Positions 20,640-31,710 are shown, counted from the stretch's first letter. The stretch is 64,000 nt of DNA from Dicyema japonicum (GCA_011109175.1 RDEW01000003.1:731643-795642), one strand, 5' to 3'. Numbers and translations are program-made. The notes: a model not told the origin generated them from the letters alone.

Positions 20640-22870
20640 CATCCAGATCGCCCACAATTTTTAAAAGAAGCAACCTCCAGAACTTTCCTGTGATTAACGT
20701 CTTCAGAGTCCCCGAGGAGAGATCCAACATTCTTGCATGTTCTCTACTTTTACTAGTTTCTCGCCGTGCAACGGGACATGCTAGTTCTTTGCGTTTTGTC
20801 TGGGTTTACTACCAGGGACCAGTCCTCCAAGCCTTGAGGGATCACTTTTAGTGTTGTCTCCAGTGTATCCCTATCCCAGCAGACAAAATCAATACCATCG
20901 GCGTAGATTACTTCCATCAAGTTAGAGAAACAATTCTTTTTTAGGAGAGGTTTTAGAGCTGCCTCTAGGTATATTATGATTAGAGCCGGAGATAACGAGT
21001 TTTCCTGTAGTCCGCCGGAGTCGGTTTTAAATCTTGTTGAGTTGTAATTTCCCACGCGCACTGATAGGGATGTGTTGAAGAGTAAAAATCTGATCATTCA
21101 TGATTCATACTCGTTTAAAATACTCTCCATTACGTGCATTAGCTTCTTGCGGTCAATCGTGTAAGTCAATTCCAAGGATTGAGATTTCTTCTTTGTTTTT
21201 CTGGCACATTGCACACATCCACCCGTGGCTTCATGCAGCATCTGCCGTCGACCTTCCAGCTCTGAATCCACGTTGACTTGGATTCAGGAACTCATTTACA
21301 GAGCCTGACAAACTATCCAGCACAACAAGGGAGAGTATTTTTCTCATCCTATTCATTGGTGTGATCGGGCGTAGGCTGTTTAGATTTCCTCTTTCCTTAC
21401 CAGGTTTCTGAATTGGGATCAATGTGCCATTACCCACATCAAATAGACTGTGACTTTGAACGTTCTGTTCAGTACTGTGCATATAAACTCAGCCACTCTG
21501 TCTGGCGCGTATTTCAATAATTCTGCATTCACGTTGTCCGGTCCAGAGGCTCTGCCATTCTTGAGCTCATCCAAGGCTGAGACGACTTCGTAATGCGTGA
21601 TGCTTTGATTAACGTCTCTGGGAATTCCTTCGAACGGTTCAAAGTGTTCATTGAGATTTAGTCGTTTTTTGTCGAGATCGGCAATTTTATTTGCTGATTC
21701 TAGCCTTTGATTATTACTTTTTTCTGTATCATAAAAAACTGTGATTCTTTCCGGTCTGGTATTGCGAGATAATTGTTTAACCGCAGTTAACATTCTTGCA
21801 CACTGAATGTACCTTTCAGCGTCTTTTGTCAAGTTATCCAGTGTATGCCAGGCTAGTTCCCTCACTCTTCTCTTTATTTTGTATTTGATTCTGTTGCGTT
21901 CTCTTTTAATAGAGTCAGTTTGGCTTGTCGAGTCTGACAACTCTATTAAGAGTCGGAGTTTCCTTTTTTTGTAACAGTTCTTCGATTTCTTTGTCAAAAG
22001 TTCCCTTGAACCTCCTTGGGCGATTTCCCAGTACCATTCCAGCAGGCTGTCTGACTCTGATAGAAATATACTTTTTACGAGTATTGTCTAAAGCATATAG
22101 CGCCTCCATGGCTAAGGTCCTGCTCCGCTTACATGCTGCCAGTGCTCCAGAGATTCCAAAGCGTCGCTTTATAATGAGACGTGCCACTAGTAATCTGTGA
22201 TCACTCGAGGTCATTATACCACTGCACGTTCAGGAGTCTGTGAGTAGCCCCTTCTGTGATTGCCTGCATAGTATGAGGTCAATTTGATTAATTATATGGA
22301 CTCGATTTCCACAGGAGTCTCTTCTCTGCCCTGTCCACGTCGTAATATATCGTGCTGCAAGCGGAACCTCGTGTTACAAAGGAATAGTCTAAATGACTCG
22401 CAGAAATGTATAAAGGCCTCCCCGGACAAATATCTGATCTATCCAGCGTGGCTGCCCAAGCAATTGGCTCGTCCCGCTTTTCCCCCAGTTTTGAATTCCA
22501 GTCTCCCTCCATGAAGAGCATGTAGGAGTCTGACAGGGTGGTAGAAGCCAATGACGAGTAGAAATTGTCAAGTTCCTCTGCATACACTCACTGTTGTCGG
22601 TGCATATAATAATCAATAGAGTAGTATTACGGTTGTTTCCGAGACGTAGTTAAAGGACGGCAATCCTGTCGTCGATATTCCACTCTATGACCCACCACAG
22701 ATGCGCCCACGTGTATAGTGACCTAATCCCACAATGTCGACAGTCTGGCGCCAACAGGAGCAGTCTATACCCGTCATTGTTTCATCCAGGTCATTGGGGA
22801 CTTAAGTTTCCTGGAGACAGCATATACCTCTCACATTGAATAATCCAATAGTGAACAGGAAAGATTGAAT
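20640..22870 (-). mobile_element. LINE-A copy with endonuclease and reverse transcriptase, decayed
   Basis: From 22.86 kb on minus: CCLQET and MEGDWNSKLGEKRDEP with LDYSFVTRGSACSTIYYD (EEP endonuclease); SDHRLLVARLI and KRRFGISG; a basic linker with KKSKNCYKKRKLRL; ALDELKNGRASGPDNVNAEL, then LIPIQKPGKERGNLNSLRPI, then SQRGFRAGRSTADAA (RT fingers); LSVRVGNYNSTRF, VIYADGIDFVCWD and LVVNPDKTQ (RT palm and thumb). The catalytic YADD reads YADG, so the second aspartate is lost. Frames change at least four times. The tail with FRGRPR is not seen downstream. Typical length of such an ORF2 is about 900-1,000 codons; about 70% is represented here. Confidence 0.85.
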
Positions 22871-22879
22871 CCATGAAGA

Positions 22880-23345
22880 AGACATTTGTGCAAAGGAGGG
22901 ACGTCACCACCTCAACCAAATAAATATGCGTAGATATTTACATCAACTTAACTGGTTCAAGTACCCAACATGGATCTAAACTATTGAGATTCCAACTACA
23001 ATGTCCACCTTTGTCAAAAATTTAGTATTCCCAACTTTGAGTCCGTAACTTTATGAAAATTGATGTCCCCTACTTGTGAAACAAAACTAGGCTGATAGTC
23101 TTCACAACCGAGAAGTCGTATTCAAATACACGTGAAAGTTCTTAAGGGCATCAAAGAGACAGCTAGAAGGTCTTTTTACCTGATATGTTGACCAGGTTTC
23201 TGATAAACGATTTAGAGAAGCTAAGAACTTTTCACAGAAGCCAACTGAGCATTTTGACTGGAATCTTCAGGCAGAAAAAATCTCTAGAAAAACTATGTAA
23301 TCTAGACCAATTAGAATAGACGTTATTTTATCGAGATGGTAGTTA
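22880..23345. other. No gene seen
   Basis: Spacer upstream of a LINE-A tail, with no readable frame. Confidence 0.35.
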
Positions 23346-23349
23346 TTTG

Positions 23350-23650
23350 GAAATATCCTTAGACTGGACCCGACTACGTCGTGTAACAGAATAATAGAAG
23401 AATATTTCTACTGCGCAGGAGTCAAGAATTTCGAAGCAGACCAAGAAATACACTTCTAAATTGCTTAGAAGATGATTGCGAAACAACAGGTCGTAAATAC
23501 ATGACAGCAGACGATCTGGACAATATTCGAATGAGGGCCAGAAACAAGATGGCATGGGTGAGGATAGCAAGGAGGATCAGTGCAAAGCATGGCTCAAGCG
23601 AAACACTATTAGCGCTACAAGAAATAGCCCTTAACTTACTAACTCTTCTT
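23350..23650 (+). mobile_element. LINE-A-like 3' tail fragment
   Basis: The plus strand reads TADDLDNIRMRARNKMAWV, then RIARRISAKHGSSETL, the terminal helices of the LINE-A-type tail. The upstream FRGRPR segment is unreadable. Confidence 0.6.
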
Positions 23651-24072
23651 TGGGTGAGTTAATGTTTTGTTGGTGCACTAAGTTGTGCTATTTTGACTGT
23701 GTGAAGAAGTGGATCGATAACTGTCAAAAATCGTAGTGCTCTCACAGTAGATAATTTTGCTTATTGTCGTTGGACCGGTGAGGTAATTAAGCAATAGATC
23801 ATTTTATTCTTGAGGATTTTAGAGTTCGAATAAGAAATTGGACCAGGTCTCTGAGTGGAAGTGGTCGACTTTGTTCTTTTAAGTAATCAAGATGATTCAC
23901 ATCATATTTCATATTGATATGCTAATTCCTCTTTGATGTGAATTTATATTTTATTCTGATAATTCTCTATTTTAACCAATTTTGGAATTTAATAAGTTTT
24001 CTGTTTAATAAAAAAACAGACAAATTTGTGATTAACTAGAAAATTACTCTTTATTTTGCAATATAAATCAAT

Positions 24073-24309
24073 ATGTTGACTCCACCAAACACTGCAATGG
24101 AGAACTATTTCGAACAACTGAAGGGATCATTCCGTGGCAGGCCTAGAGTGACGTTGCCTTCAGTACTAAATGATGACCTAATCAGAATAAACAAAACTCT
24201 ACGAAATGGTGAAGATCTTGACTCACTACAAGCAATGTCCCGGAACAGGGAAACATGGAAGAGGATGTGTGGGAGGATTCTGGACGTGGCACATGGGGAA
24301 CTTAATTAA
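24073..24309 (+). mobile_element. LINE-A 3' tail fragment, open frame
   Basis: A 78-codon frame reads PPNTAMENYFEQLKGSFRGR, PRVTLPSVLNDDLIRINKTL, NGEDLDSLQAMSRNRETWKR and stops at the normal LINE-A terminus followed by AACTTAATTAAT. It is the last quarter of the tail with no stops, so it is a relatively young truncated copy. Confidence 0.8.
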
Positions 24310-24386
24310 TCTAATTAATTTTTGATTTCCCGGGAGTGCTTAAAAAAATCAATCAGGCTTAAGTCCCCAAGAGCCAGTGAACATTC

Positions 24387-24394
24387 CTCTAAAC
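24387..24394. repeat. 8-bp target-site duplication, left (CTCTAAAC)
   Basis: Identical to 26,310-26,317 and directly abutting the hAT terminal repeats. It fits the hAT pattern nTnnnnAn. Confidence 0.95.
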
Positions 24395-26309
24395 CAGGGG
24401 TTCTCAACCTTTTTTTACTCGTCGACCCCTTGACTTTTTTTTCGACCTCCTTAATATTTAATCGACCCCTTAAAACTTTTTTATTTAGAACAGACAATTC
24501 TAAGTAAAATTAGTTAACTATATGAATTCATTGTTAATAATCAAATCAAACAAAAAAGTAAATAATCGATGTTAAGTTGGTATCTTAGCTTAAATCTATA
24601 ATAAAAAAAGAATTAAATACCAATGGGATCCCCGTGACTGATGTTTTTTGACCAAAGATTCTATATCTGGCTCTATTTGTGATATTTTTGAACGAATAAC
24701 TCCTCTAATGGACACATCCAATCTGTTTCGTTCTTTATTTATAATTCGATGTAGAACGCTAAATTTGCATTCAACAGAAAATAGAGTAGCAATTGTATTA
24801 TTTCTGTCCACAATTTTGGATAACTCTCTTTCAATTTCATATTTTGCCGAAAAATAACAGGTGATTGTGAATCATTATAATATAGTTTTAATTCTGGATT
24901 AAATTTTAACATAATTAATTCTTCTTTAATATTTTCTTTTTGTTCTTCTGGCTTTGACAAAATACGGATTAATCATCCAAGATGAAATTTCTAATTCAAG
25001 AATATCTTGGAATCGAAGAATCAAATCTTTTTCTATGCTTAATAAATGTTGCAAAAGTTGTTAATATCTTCATTAAATGTTTGACCAATTGAGTGGAATT
25101 CGGGAATGTTATAATAATTTCTTTTTTCCAAGTTATATTTATGTAACTTAATTTTTTCGATAAATATTTGAATAATTCTTTTACAATCTATTAACGTCAC
25201 ATACTTTCCCTGAAGTTCTAATGAAACTTCATTAAATTTTCCAATAATCCAAGTCAAATAAACAATTTCTTTCTTTTTCGATACAATTAAATCTGCTAAA
25301 TTTTTATCACCCTCAGAAGTAAGAAAATTTACGATTGTGTCAAATAATATTGAAAATCGTTCTAATGCATTTCCTTTGATAACCATCGTACCTATAAAAT
25401 AAAAGTGGAAACTATAACCTCAGTGTGAAGCACAAGACGGACATATGTTTCTTTAGCCTCATAGCAAAATTTTCTAAAAAGACGATCATACTTGCTTTAA
25501 TTTTGTTTATGGTTTTAATAACTATATTTAACGTTTCATGTAGAATTGGTGAAAGAGCTTTTGAAGCCTTTCACATAAAATATGTTCAACATTATCTGAC
25601 ATTTCGTCAATCCTGCGGCGAATTGAATCATTGCTAATTGGCACGGATTTTAAAATTTCGTCGGGATTTAAACCCATCAGATCTGATAGAATCACTGATA
25701 TAGATGGTTTGATGAGATTTTCACCAGAAACATGGGAACTCTCATTTTTGGCAATAATCATTGCAATTTTATAGGATGCAATTAGTCCTCCTAAATATAA
25801 TTTAAAATAACAACGACTATTGTTTCTTTCACTACTATTTGTAAAAACAGTGTCAATCGTTTTTTGTTTACGAAAAGAATCCTTTAATTCTTCAAAATAC
25901 TCTAATGGTTTATCTTTTTTATCGAATGTTTTCTCCTAAGATGATCCAACAATTTGGACGGTTTCATTGCATCATTTGATAATGACTTGTTACACATTAG
26001 GCAATATGGTCTATCATCAAAAGAATTTTTTTATAAATCCAAATGCCAAATATTCATTTTTATATTGACGAATTTTTAATGTAGAAGGACGACTCATACA
26101 CAAACAAAAACAAGCATGGTAATTTTAAAAATTTAAAAAAACAAAGGTTTACCACTTTAAAAATAAAATAACTTAATTTAAATTGAAAATATTAAATATA
26201 TTAAATTTATTTTCGACCCCCAAATATTTCATTTTCGACCCCCTTACGATCGATCTGGATTGATTTTAGACCGCTGAGGGTCGAATCGACCCCAGGTTGA
26301 GAACCCCTG
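24395..26309 (-). mobile_element. hAT transposon, ZBED/SCAND-like transposase, inactive
   Basis: Perfect 16-bp terminal inverted repeats CAGGGGTTCTCAACCT, with an exact 8-bp duplication outside, define the element (1,915 bp). The minus strand encodes the transposase: a BED zinc finger YCLMCNKSLSNDAMKPSKLL then DHLRRKH (25.93-26.02 kb), IIAKNESSHVSGENLIKPSI and PISNDSIRRRIDEMSDNVEH (25.53-25.76 kb), a mid-domain ALERFSILFDTIVNFLTSEG (25.04-25.39 kb) and C-terminal pieces to 24.6 kb. This order is that of ZBED5-type hAT transposases. At least four frameshifts separate the pieces. The intact ends beside a broken ORF indicate insertion while a helper was active, followed by decay, or mobilisation in trans. 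Confidence 0.93.
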
Positions 26310-26317
26310 CTCTAAAC
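26310..26317. repeat. 8-bp target-site duplication, right (CTCTAAAC)
   Basis: Exact partner of 24,387-24,394. Confidence 0.95.
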
Positions 26318-26599
26318 GATGACGATTCCATGTCGCTGAATGAACAATCTTGATAATTTTATTTTGATAATATTTAAGTTGTAGAATTGAGATAAAATGA
26401 GGAGGTGGATCCGATGAGCTAGGTAAATCTAGAAGAAAGAAAAATTTTCAATCAAGTAGTCACATGACACCATCTGGTTAAATAAGAAATATATGATATT
26501 AATTTTCAAAGTGTCAATTAGCATTTCATTCTTCAGAACTATATTCAAATCACTCATCCAGGTCGGATAATTCAATAAGGTCGAACTTAAAAGTGCCGA

Positions 26600-26880
26600 A
26601 CTAACTTAAATTACGATTTTCCCGTCGCAAGTTGACTCGAAACTGTGAACAGGCTGTTTCTCAGAACGTGGAATCATCTATAATTTCTGATTTTCTAGAA
26701 GGTAAGAATTCAATGATCTCTATTTAAAGGAAGCATACAATCGATCGATGATCAGGATTTGAAAGATCAATCGGAGGAAATCAGTGACCTTCAGAAATCA
26801 GTCGAACCTTTGAATGACCAAGTGGGAGATCTTAGAAAGAGTGTGTTATGTCCTGAAAACGAAATCAATGATGACTACTA
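26600..26880 (+). CDS. Coiled-coil exons upstream of the DnaJ-domain frame (proposed)
   Basis: One frame reads CEQAVSQNVESSIISDFLEG across a 28-bp interval at 26,702-26,729 that starts GTAAG and ends AAAG, and then continues SIQSIDDQDLKDQSEEISDL and QKSVEPLNDQVGDLRKSV to a stop at 26,880. The glutamate/leucine/isoleucine heptads suggest a coiled coil. Removing a further GT...AG interval (26,841-26,901, 61 bp) would join DLRK to SHKEKSINILHLGLTLEE of the DnaJ domain in frame. Both joins are inferred. The 61-bp interval is longer than the other candidate introns here and is the weaker one. Confidence 0.45.
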
Positions 26881-27497
26881 AATCTTCATCCAAACTCCCA
26901 GGCCATAAAGAAAAATCCATTAATATCTTACATCTGGGTTTGACACTTGAAGAAATAAAGACTGGAAAAAATTACGGATGTAAGATTATGCAAAAACATG
27001 GCGAATTAAGCCAAGTCACTAATTTTTATGTTTACCCTGGATGTGAAAGTGGGACCATAATTAGATCCGAAGGAACGGAAGAAATCAACTTTGCAATTCA
27101 GATTTTTGCTGAGCCACATCTATTCTATATGAGAGATGGTGCCAACTTGATCTACACAGCCAAGATTTCAGTGCACGATATAATTTCTAGTAATCCTATT
27201 ACAATTCCTTTGCTGGGAGGAGGGATAAAGGAAATGCATCTACCTACACCATTTAGTTCTGCTTCTGAATTTTTAATTTCTAATGAAGGATTACTTTTCC
27301 CTAACAATCCTGATGAAATTGGATCTCTTATAGTTAAATTCGAAGTTTTATATCCTTCAAAATATCTAAATAAAAATTTAACTGGTTTTATTAATACTGA
27401 ACTACAAACCCTTGAGGGACATTCGTCGAGTATTTCTGTACGTAATTACTTCATCAAGAGGCTTGCACGTGAATACTTGTCAGTTAACAATGAATGA
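26814..27497 (+). CDS. DnaJ/Hsp40 type II C-terminal domain protein, lacking a visible J domain
   Basis: A 227-codon open frame. From residue about 45 it follows the substrate-binding C-terminal domains of DNAJB-type co-chaperones: LHLGLTLEEIKTGKNYGCKI, VYPGCESGTIIRSEGTEE, AIQIFAEPHLFYMRDGANLI, YTAKISVHDI, then GLLFPNNPDEIGSLIVKFEV and LYPSKYL. The Cys-rich zinc finger of type I DnaJ is absent. No HPD-containing J domain or Gly/Phe linker is visible between the upstream hAT element and this frame. The last about 35 residues (SSSISVRNYFIKRLAREYL) are outside the family. In a normal Hsp40 these domains hold unfolded clients and the dimer. Without a J domain the product could not stimulate Hsp70 ATPase, so it is either the 3' exon of a larger gene, a diverged paralogue or a recent pseudogene. 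It is the least damaged cellular-type frame in the window. Confidence 0.75.
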   Translation: MTKWEILERVCYVLKTKSMMTTKSSSKLPGHKEKSINILHLGLTLEEIKTGKNYGCKIMQKHGELSQVTNFYVYPGCESGTIIRSEGTEEINFAIQIFAEPHLFYMRDGANLIYTAKISVHDIISSNPITIPLLGGGIKEMHLPTPFSSASEFLISNEGLLFPNNPDEIGSLIVKFEVLYPSKYLNKNLTGFINTELQTLEGHSSSISVRNYFIKRLAREYLSVNNE

Positions 27498-27499
27498 AA

Positions 27500-28125
27500 A
27501 TTGCGGATCATAATGCTACTAACATACTTAATTGATTAATTTTTGGTAACAATCTAATCTTTTTTATTATTAAGTCAAAAATTATTATTTTTGCCTATAA
27601 TATAGAACTTGAGAAGCATAAAACTTAATTTCTTCAAGACAACTTGGATTTGTATCCTCACAATACTTTGGTCACTTAAAAAGTCATCAAAAAAACAAAA
27701 AAGTAGCATTATAAAATTCACAATCTCTAATTAGATCTTTATTGGTTCATGTTGTCGCTCGCATCGAATTAGCTGTGGATTTAATTTCCACGTCGTTCAT
27801 TAGTTGGTCAAGGGTGTCCTTTCCTCTACAATTCCTAGGTAACATCATCGATCCACCCAACTCTAAGGTGCTTTGTGTTTAATTGACATACATAAAGAAT
27901 CCCTCTCTACTCAACTCCGCTTGACGGGTATTCCCATATGTGAGTAAGATAAAACAAATTTCATGTATATATGGTGTTATTAAATGACGTTCTCTTTTCT
28001 AAGTGCCCCAGTCTCTAGTGATTTACCAAAATATTGTCAGCAAAAGAACTAACCTAAAACAAATTAGAATCATTATTTTTATATTTTTTTATAATTAATA
28101 AATTTATTTTCAAAACACAAAAAAC
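27500..28125. other. No gene seen
   Basis: AT-rich, likely the 3' flank of the DnaJ frame. Confidence 0.4.
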
Positions 28126-28129
28126 AATC

Positions 28130-28300
28130 CAAATGGTCCCCGCCAACACAATCTACGTTGAGTTACCTCTCGCGAACGCAACAGAAATCAGCTGGAGAAG
28201 CCACCGAGACTCACGTGTGTCGTGGCTTTTTAGTGTAGCTAGGCGTCCTAGTTTCAGATATTCGAGTCCTTCCATAGTACTTTTTCCACAAAGATTTGAG
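28130..28300 (-). mobile_element. RT-D extreme C-terminal fragment
   Basis: The minus strand reads YLKLGRLATLKSHDTRESRW, then LLQLISVAFARGNSTQIVL, matching the end of the RT-D tail (LGRRL....DPRES.WLFQRIS.A..RGNA). Upstream to 28.6 kb there is a coding-like minus frame (GPASEGLDSVFLEFISES) that may be the diverged preceding part. Confidence 0.6.
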
Positions 28301-28619
28301 TTGGATTCGCTTCTACTTTACATAGTTTAAAAATTTCACTATAGAATCTCTCGATTCAACCATTTCACTCATTTACGCAAGAAGAGCGGAGACAATGTTG
28401 TATTTACGAGAGGCGATGAACGCATTCAGTGATCCCAGTATCCCTCTGACAAGAGGATTTAACTTTATAAATAAACGGTCATCTTTTTGTGATTCACTAA
28501 TAAATTCTAAAAAAACAGAATCCAAACCCTCAGAAGCAGGACCTAGAAAATTTCAAATGTCTCCCAGCTTTAATTTTATTTTATTGAGTGGATAAATTAA
28601 ACATGTTCCTGGTTAGATT

Positions 28620-28910
28620 CCTCCCGCTGGTGCAGAAAGACATTATTCTGATAGATTCTAAAAATATCAACCGTCCAAAGTTCAATAATTAGAAGATTTA
28701 AAAAATATTGAACAAAAAGCAGAAAACACAAGACCCGTAGACAAAAAAAGATATCGTAGTTAGATCAACTTCAAGAAAGAATTACTACCTAAAGTTGACA
28801 ATGAACATAATTTCAAAATAAGAAAGTACTAACTCCACCTTTGCCCTCCTCAACTCTTTGAGGTCCCATTTGGGAACACAGAGTATACTAAATAGCCCCT
28901 TTACTATAGG
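28620..28910. other. No gene seen
   Basis: AT-rich spacer. Confidence 0.35.
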
Positions 28911-28915
28911 CGGTG

Positions 28916-29560
28916 CTATTCCTCAAACCCCTTTCGCCACACCCCTCCAGTGCTTCTAGCTCTGTCTCCAAGCAATCTTGCCACAGATCTGCTCGATTCA
29001 TTTACTGGGTGGTCTGGGCATGTCGTCAATTCTTCATAAGTGATCTGTGCTCCATACAACACTAGGGAGTTGTCACTCAGTGACCCTACTGGCTTCGCCT
29101 CCACCACAAAAGCCACAGCCTTATTGATACAGGTTAACACTACTCCGTTAACCTTACAATGAGGGATCTTGCGGGTAAAACTAAGATCCTCAAGTGAGTA
29201 ATTTACCGCTGGAGCGAGATTCCGCCCGAAAACCTCATAAACATGCTTGAGCTGCAACGTATCACAGCTCTGCTGCTCGTGCTCTCTTTGACAGTTGTGG
29301 TTATCTGGTCCCCGCCCCTTTAGACCGGTACCCTCTTTGCCTACAGCCATTTTTTTGAGTTTCATCACAGATATAGCAGTATCGAATCTGCCTCTGCAGA
29401 GCTCCGCCAAGTATTGCCAACGATTGCCTGCTACGTACCTGCAGGACTACCTGCCTCGCCCATTCTTTTGGGTCAGCTGCCACAACGCTCTCGGATATGG
29501 CAAAAATTACATTCTTACCATCTGGTAACTCAAGTCACCCTTCACCTTTTTTTCTTTCAA
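28916..29560 (-). mobile_element. Copy 2 of the unidentified protein-coding repeat
   Basis: It shares with copy 1 the segments RFDTAISVMKLKKMAVGKEG, GPDNHNCQREHEQQSCDTLQ, KIPHCKVNGVVLTCINKAVA and VEAKPVGSLSDNSLVL. Relative to copy 1 it lacks about 13 codons between the LEVRSR-like and YLAELC-like parts, which shifts the frame at about 29.4 kb. The minus frame of 164 codons is otherwise open. Same orientation as copy 1, 28.3 kb away. Confidence 0.55.
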
Positions 29561-29579
29561 CATTTTGACCAACTATGTT

Positions 29580-30060
29580 AGGAATTAAATATTAATAAAA
29601 CTTAAATTTATTTTTTGTTCATTCAAAATATTTTTTCTAAAAATACTTTGTTCATTGTTTCTCAAAATTATTGATTTTATTTTTTTAAAATCAGCTGCAA
29701 TATTAAGGAACAAAAATTCATTTTTCTAAGTCTAACTCAATATTTTCTTTATTTTATTAGCATTGTATTCTTTAGAACATATTCAAATGACACTGATATC
29801 GGAAGAACTATCAATAACTATTAAGTACCTAATAATTCTGATTCTGGATGAGTCACTCAATCTTATTCATCCGCCACAAATTGAGTATGGACCTTGTTGA
29901 ATCAGTTCTACAGGATTAGACAGCAAACGGGATTGGTTCCAAGAACTTTACTCTTAAAAAGACTCGGATGAAATCCTTTGTGAAAAAAGCTAAATGAACT
30001 TGAAAGATTCCTCGAATACCCATCTTTGCACATGTCTGAATTCAACCTCTGCTGAGAATT
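29580..30060. other. No gene seen
   Basis: AT-rich spacer. Confidence 0.4.
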
Positions 30061-30990
30061 TAGGGTCTTGGTTCAATGTCTTCCGCTACCGGCAGTTGGT
30101 ACTCTGCTTGACAGTAATACAGTTTTAGTTGTTCTTCTGCTTGGGCTTGGTCTCTACCTCTACTTTGAACTGTAGACCCCTGTTTTAGATAACTTAGGCA
30201 CCCACTTTTCACGGTCGTGTACAAACCTTCTCATGTCGTGAGATGTATTCAGGTATTGATACAATTTGGTGATTTGAGGTTCCAGACTAGAACAGCCATT
30301 AATTTCCGAGTTCCTTATAAGTTTGTGCAAGATCGCTGCCCGAATGATCCCTGATGTGATTCAAGACTTTCTGTAGAATATTAAACAAGATTATCAAACG
30401 TAGGTTTATTTTTCACTTTGTCAATAACCTTAGTGACTTTCGAAAGTATTATTGATATTTCTAGTTGTGGAATGTCCACGTGTAAATAGAATATTTCTAT
30501 TGGAGCATTAAGCAATTTCTCAAAGTACACGTACTTGAGATCCGCATCAATAATCTCAAAAAATGAAATTCACAGCTGTCCACATAAACGTCTCACCGAA
30601 GTATTCTTCCATCGCGATGATCCCGTGTATATCCATTCATATTTTGTGTCTGAAAAAGCATCCATCAAGTCTGTAACCTCGAAGCTTAAAGCCTTTTTTG
30701 TGTCAATTACTCCGAACAATGTCCTGAGCTGCCCCAATCCTCGCTCCTCCATACAATCACGATGCCTTCGAGCGATGCTTCTGTCAACCCATAAAAACCG
30801 GATCTCTTTTTAGACTCTACCTTCGTATTAAAATTCCTCGCAGTAGCCAAAAAGGTGATACTTTGTTCACAGAATGAATTGAGGAAGTACAATTTTGTGA
30901 TTTCCTTATATTGATTTACGTAGGACCACGCCAAATATATAAGCAACTCCCGTCTACTCCGAACAAAATGTGTAGTGATGAGGATAAGCA
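30060..30990 (-). pseudogene. Decayed coding region, unidentified
   Basis: Minus-strand frames appear coding across about 900 bp with several stops: FGVIDTKKALSFEVTDLMDA and FSDTKYEWIYTGSSRWKN, then IISDADLKYVYFEKLL-like text, PQLEISIILSKVTKVIDK, and GRDQAQAEEQLKLYY followed by QAEYQLPVAEDIEPRP. Collinear fragments broken by single stops look like an old gene and not random sequence. I cannot name the family. Plus-strand frames here are shadows. Confidence 0.3.
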
Positions 30991-31282
30991 CGATTTTAAT
31001 TTTGTATCACCTGAAGAAGACGACTTTGTAACCGATAGTGATTCTGACGATGAGTTCCCCCAGTTTTACATCGAAGAATCAGAAATGCAACAAATTCTGC
31101 AATCTGACGACTCGTTTATAATATGGAGTGATGATGGGGAATACTGGGAGTTGGACGTGATGCTACATATTAACAGCGCTGATGTCATCTCACATGTTGA
31201 GGATATGGGATCAGAGAATTCCGGAGACCATAACATAGCTAATGAGTCATTAGAGATTGTCGAAAAACCTAATAATTCATAA
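30911..31282 (+). CDS. Acidic 123-aa open frame, unidentified
   Basis: The frame is rich in Asp, Glu and Ser (FVSPEEDDFVTDSDSDDEFP, QSDDSFIIWSDDGEYWELD), giving a strongly acidic, probably disordered product. A likely in-frame start is the second Met (MCSDEDKHD). No domain is recognised. Its neighbour downstream is a 48-bp minisatellite that has its own open frame but is separated by stops. Confidence 0.4.
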   Translation: MIYVGPRQIYKQLPSTPNKMCSDEDKHDFNFVSPEEDDFVTDSDSDDEFPQFYIEESEMQQILQSDDSFIIWSDDGEYWELDVMLHINSADVISHVEDMGSENSGDHNIANESLEIVEKPNNS

Positions 31283-31374
31283 AGTCTGAGTCGGACAAAA
31301 CTGAGACTTTTGAATAACTTAATTTTTTAATTTATTTTTTATTAAATTACTAGTTAGAAATATTTTAAGAATAT

Positions 31375-31710
31375 TTAGGCACCGGTCTGCCTACATGAAG
31401 GCACAAGGAAGTAGGTATGGCTGTTAGACACCTGTCTCCTTACTTGAAGGGACAGGAAGTAGGTATGGCTGTTAGACACCTGTCTCCTTACTTGAAGGGA
31501 CAGGAAGTAGGTATGGCTGTTAGACACCTGTCTCCTTACTTAAAGGGACAGGAAGTAGGTATGGCTGTTAGACACCTGTCTCCTTACTTGGAGGGACAGG
31601 AAGTAGGTATGGCTGTTAGACACCTGTCTCCTTACTTAAAGGGAAAGGAAGTAGGTATGGCTGTTAGACACCTGTCTCCTTACTTGAGGGAAAGGAAGTA
31701 GGTATGTCTT
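31375..31710 (+). repeat. 48-bp minisatellite, six full units plus a diverged first unit
   Basis: Units of 48 bp beginning GTAGGTATGGCTGTTAGACA repeat almost without change. Forty-eight is a multiple of three and one plus frame stays open, reading VGMAVRHLSPYLKGQE per unit. Within each unit CCTGTCTCC and GGGACAGG are near-complementary, so every unit can form a short hairpin. Differences are single bases (ACTTGA versus ACTTAA; GGGACAGG versus GGGAAAGG). Confidence 0.97.

Noticed and set aside
24315-24507. Small frames over the left end of the hAT element
   Set aside because: They span the terminal inverted repeat and insertion junction, so they are not genes.
30535-30813. Plus-strand frame of 92 codons
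   Set aside because: The minus strand shows longer collinear coding-like text through the same region; the plus frame has no motif.
31375-31710. A CRISPR array
   Set aside because: The array has no unique spacers; units are directly adjacent and nearly identical, which is a minisatellite.
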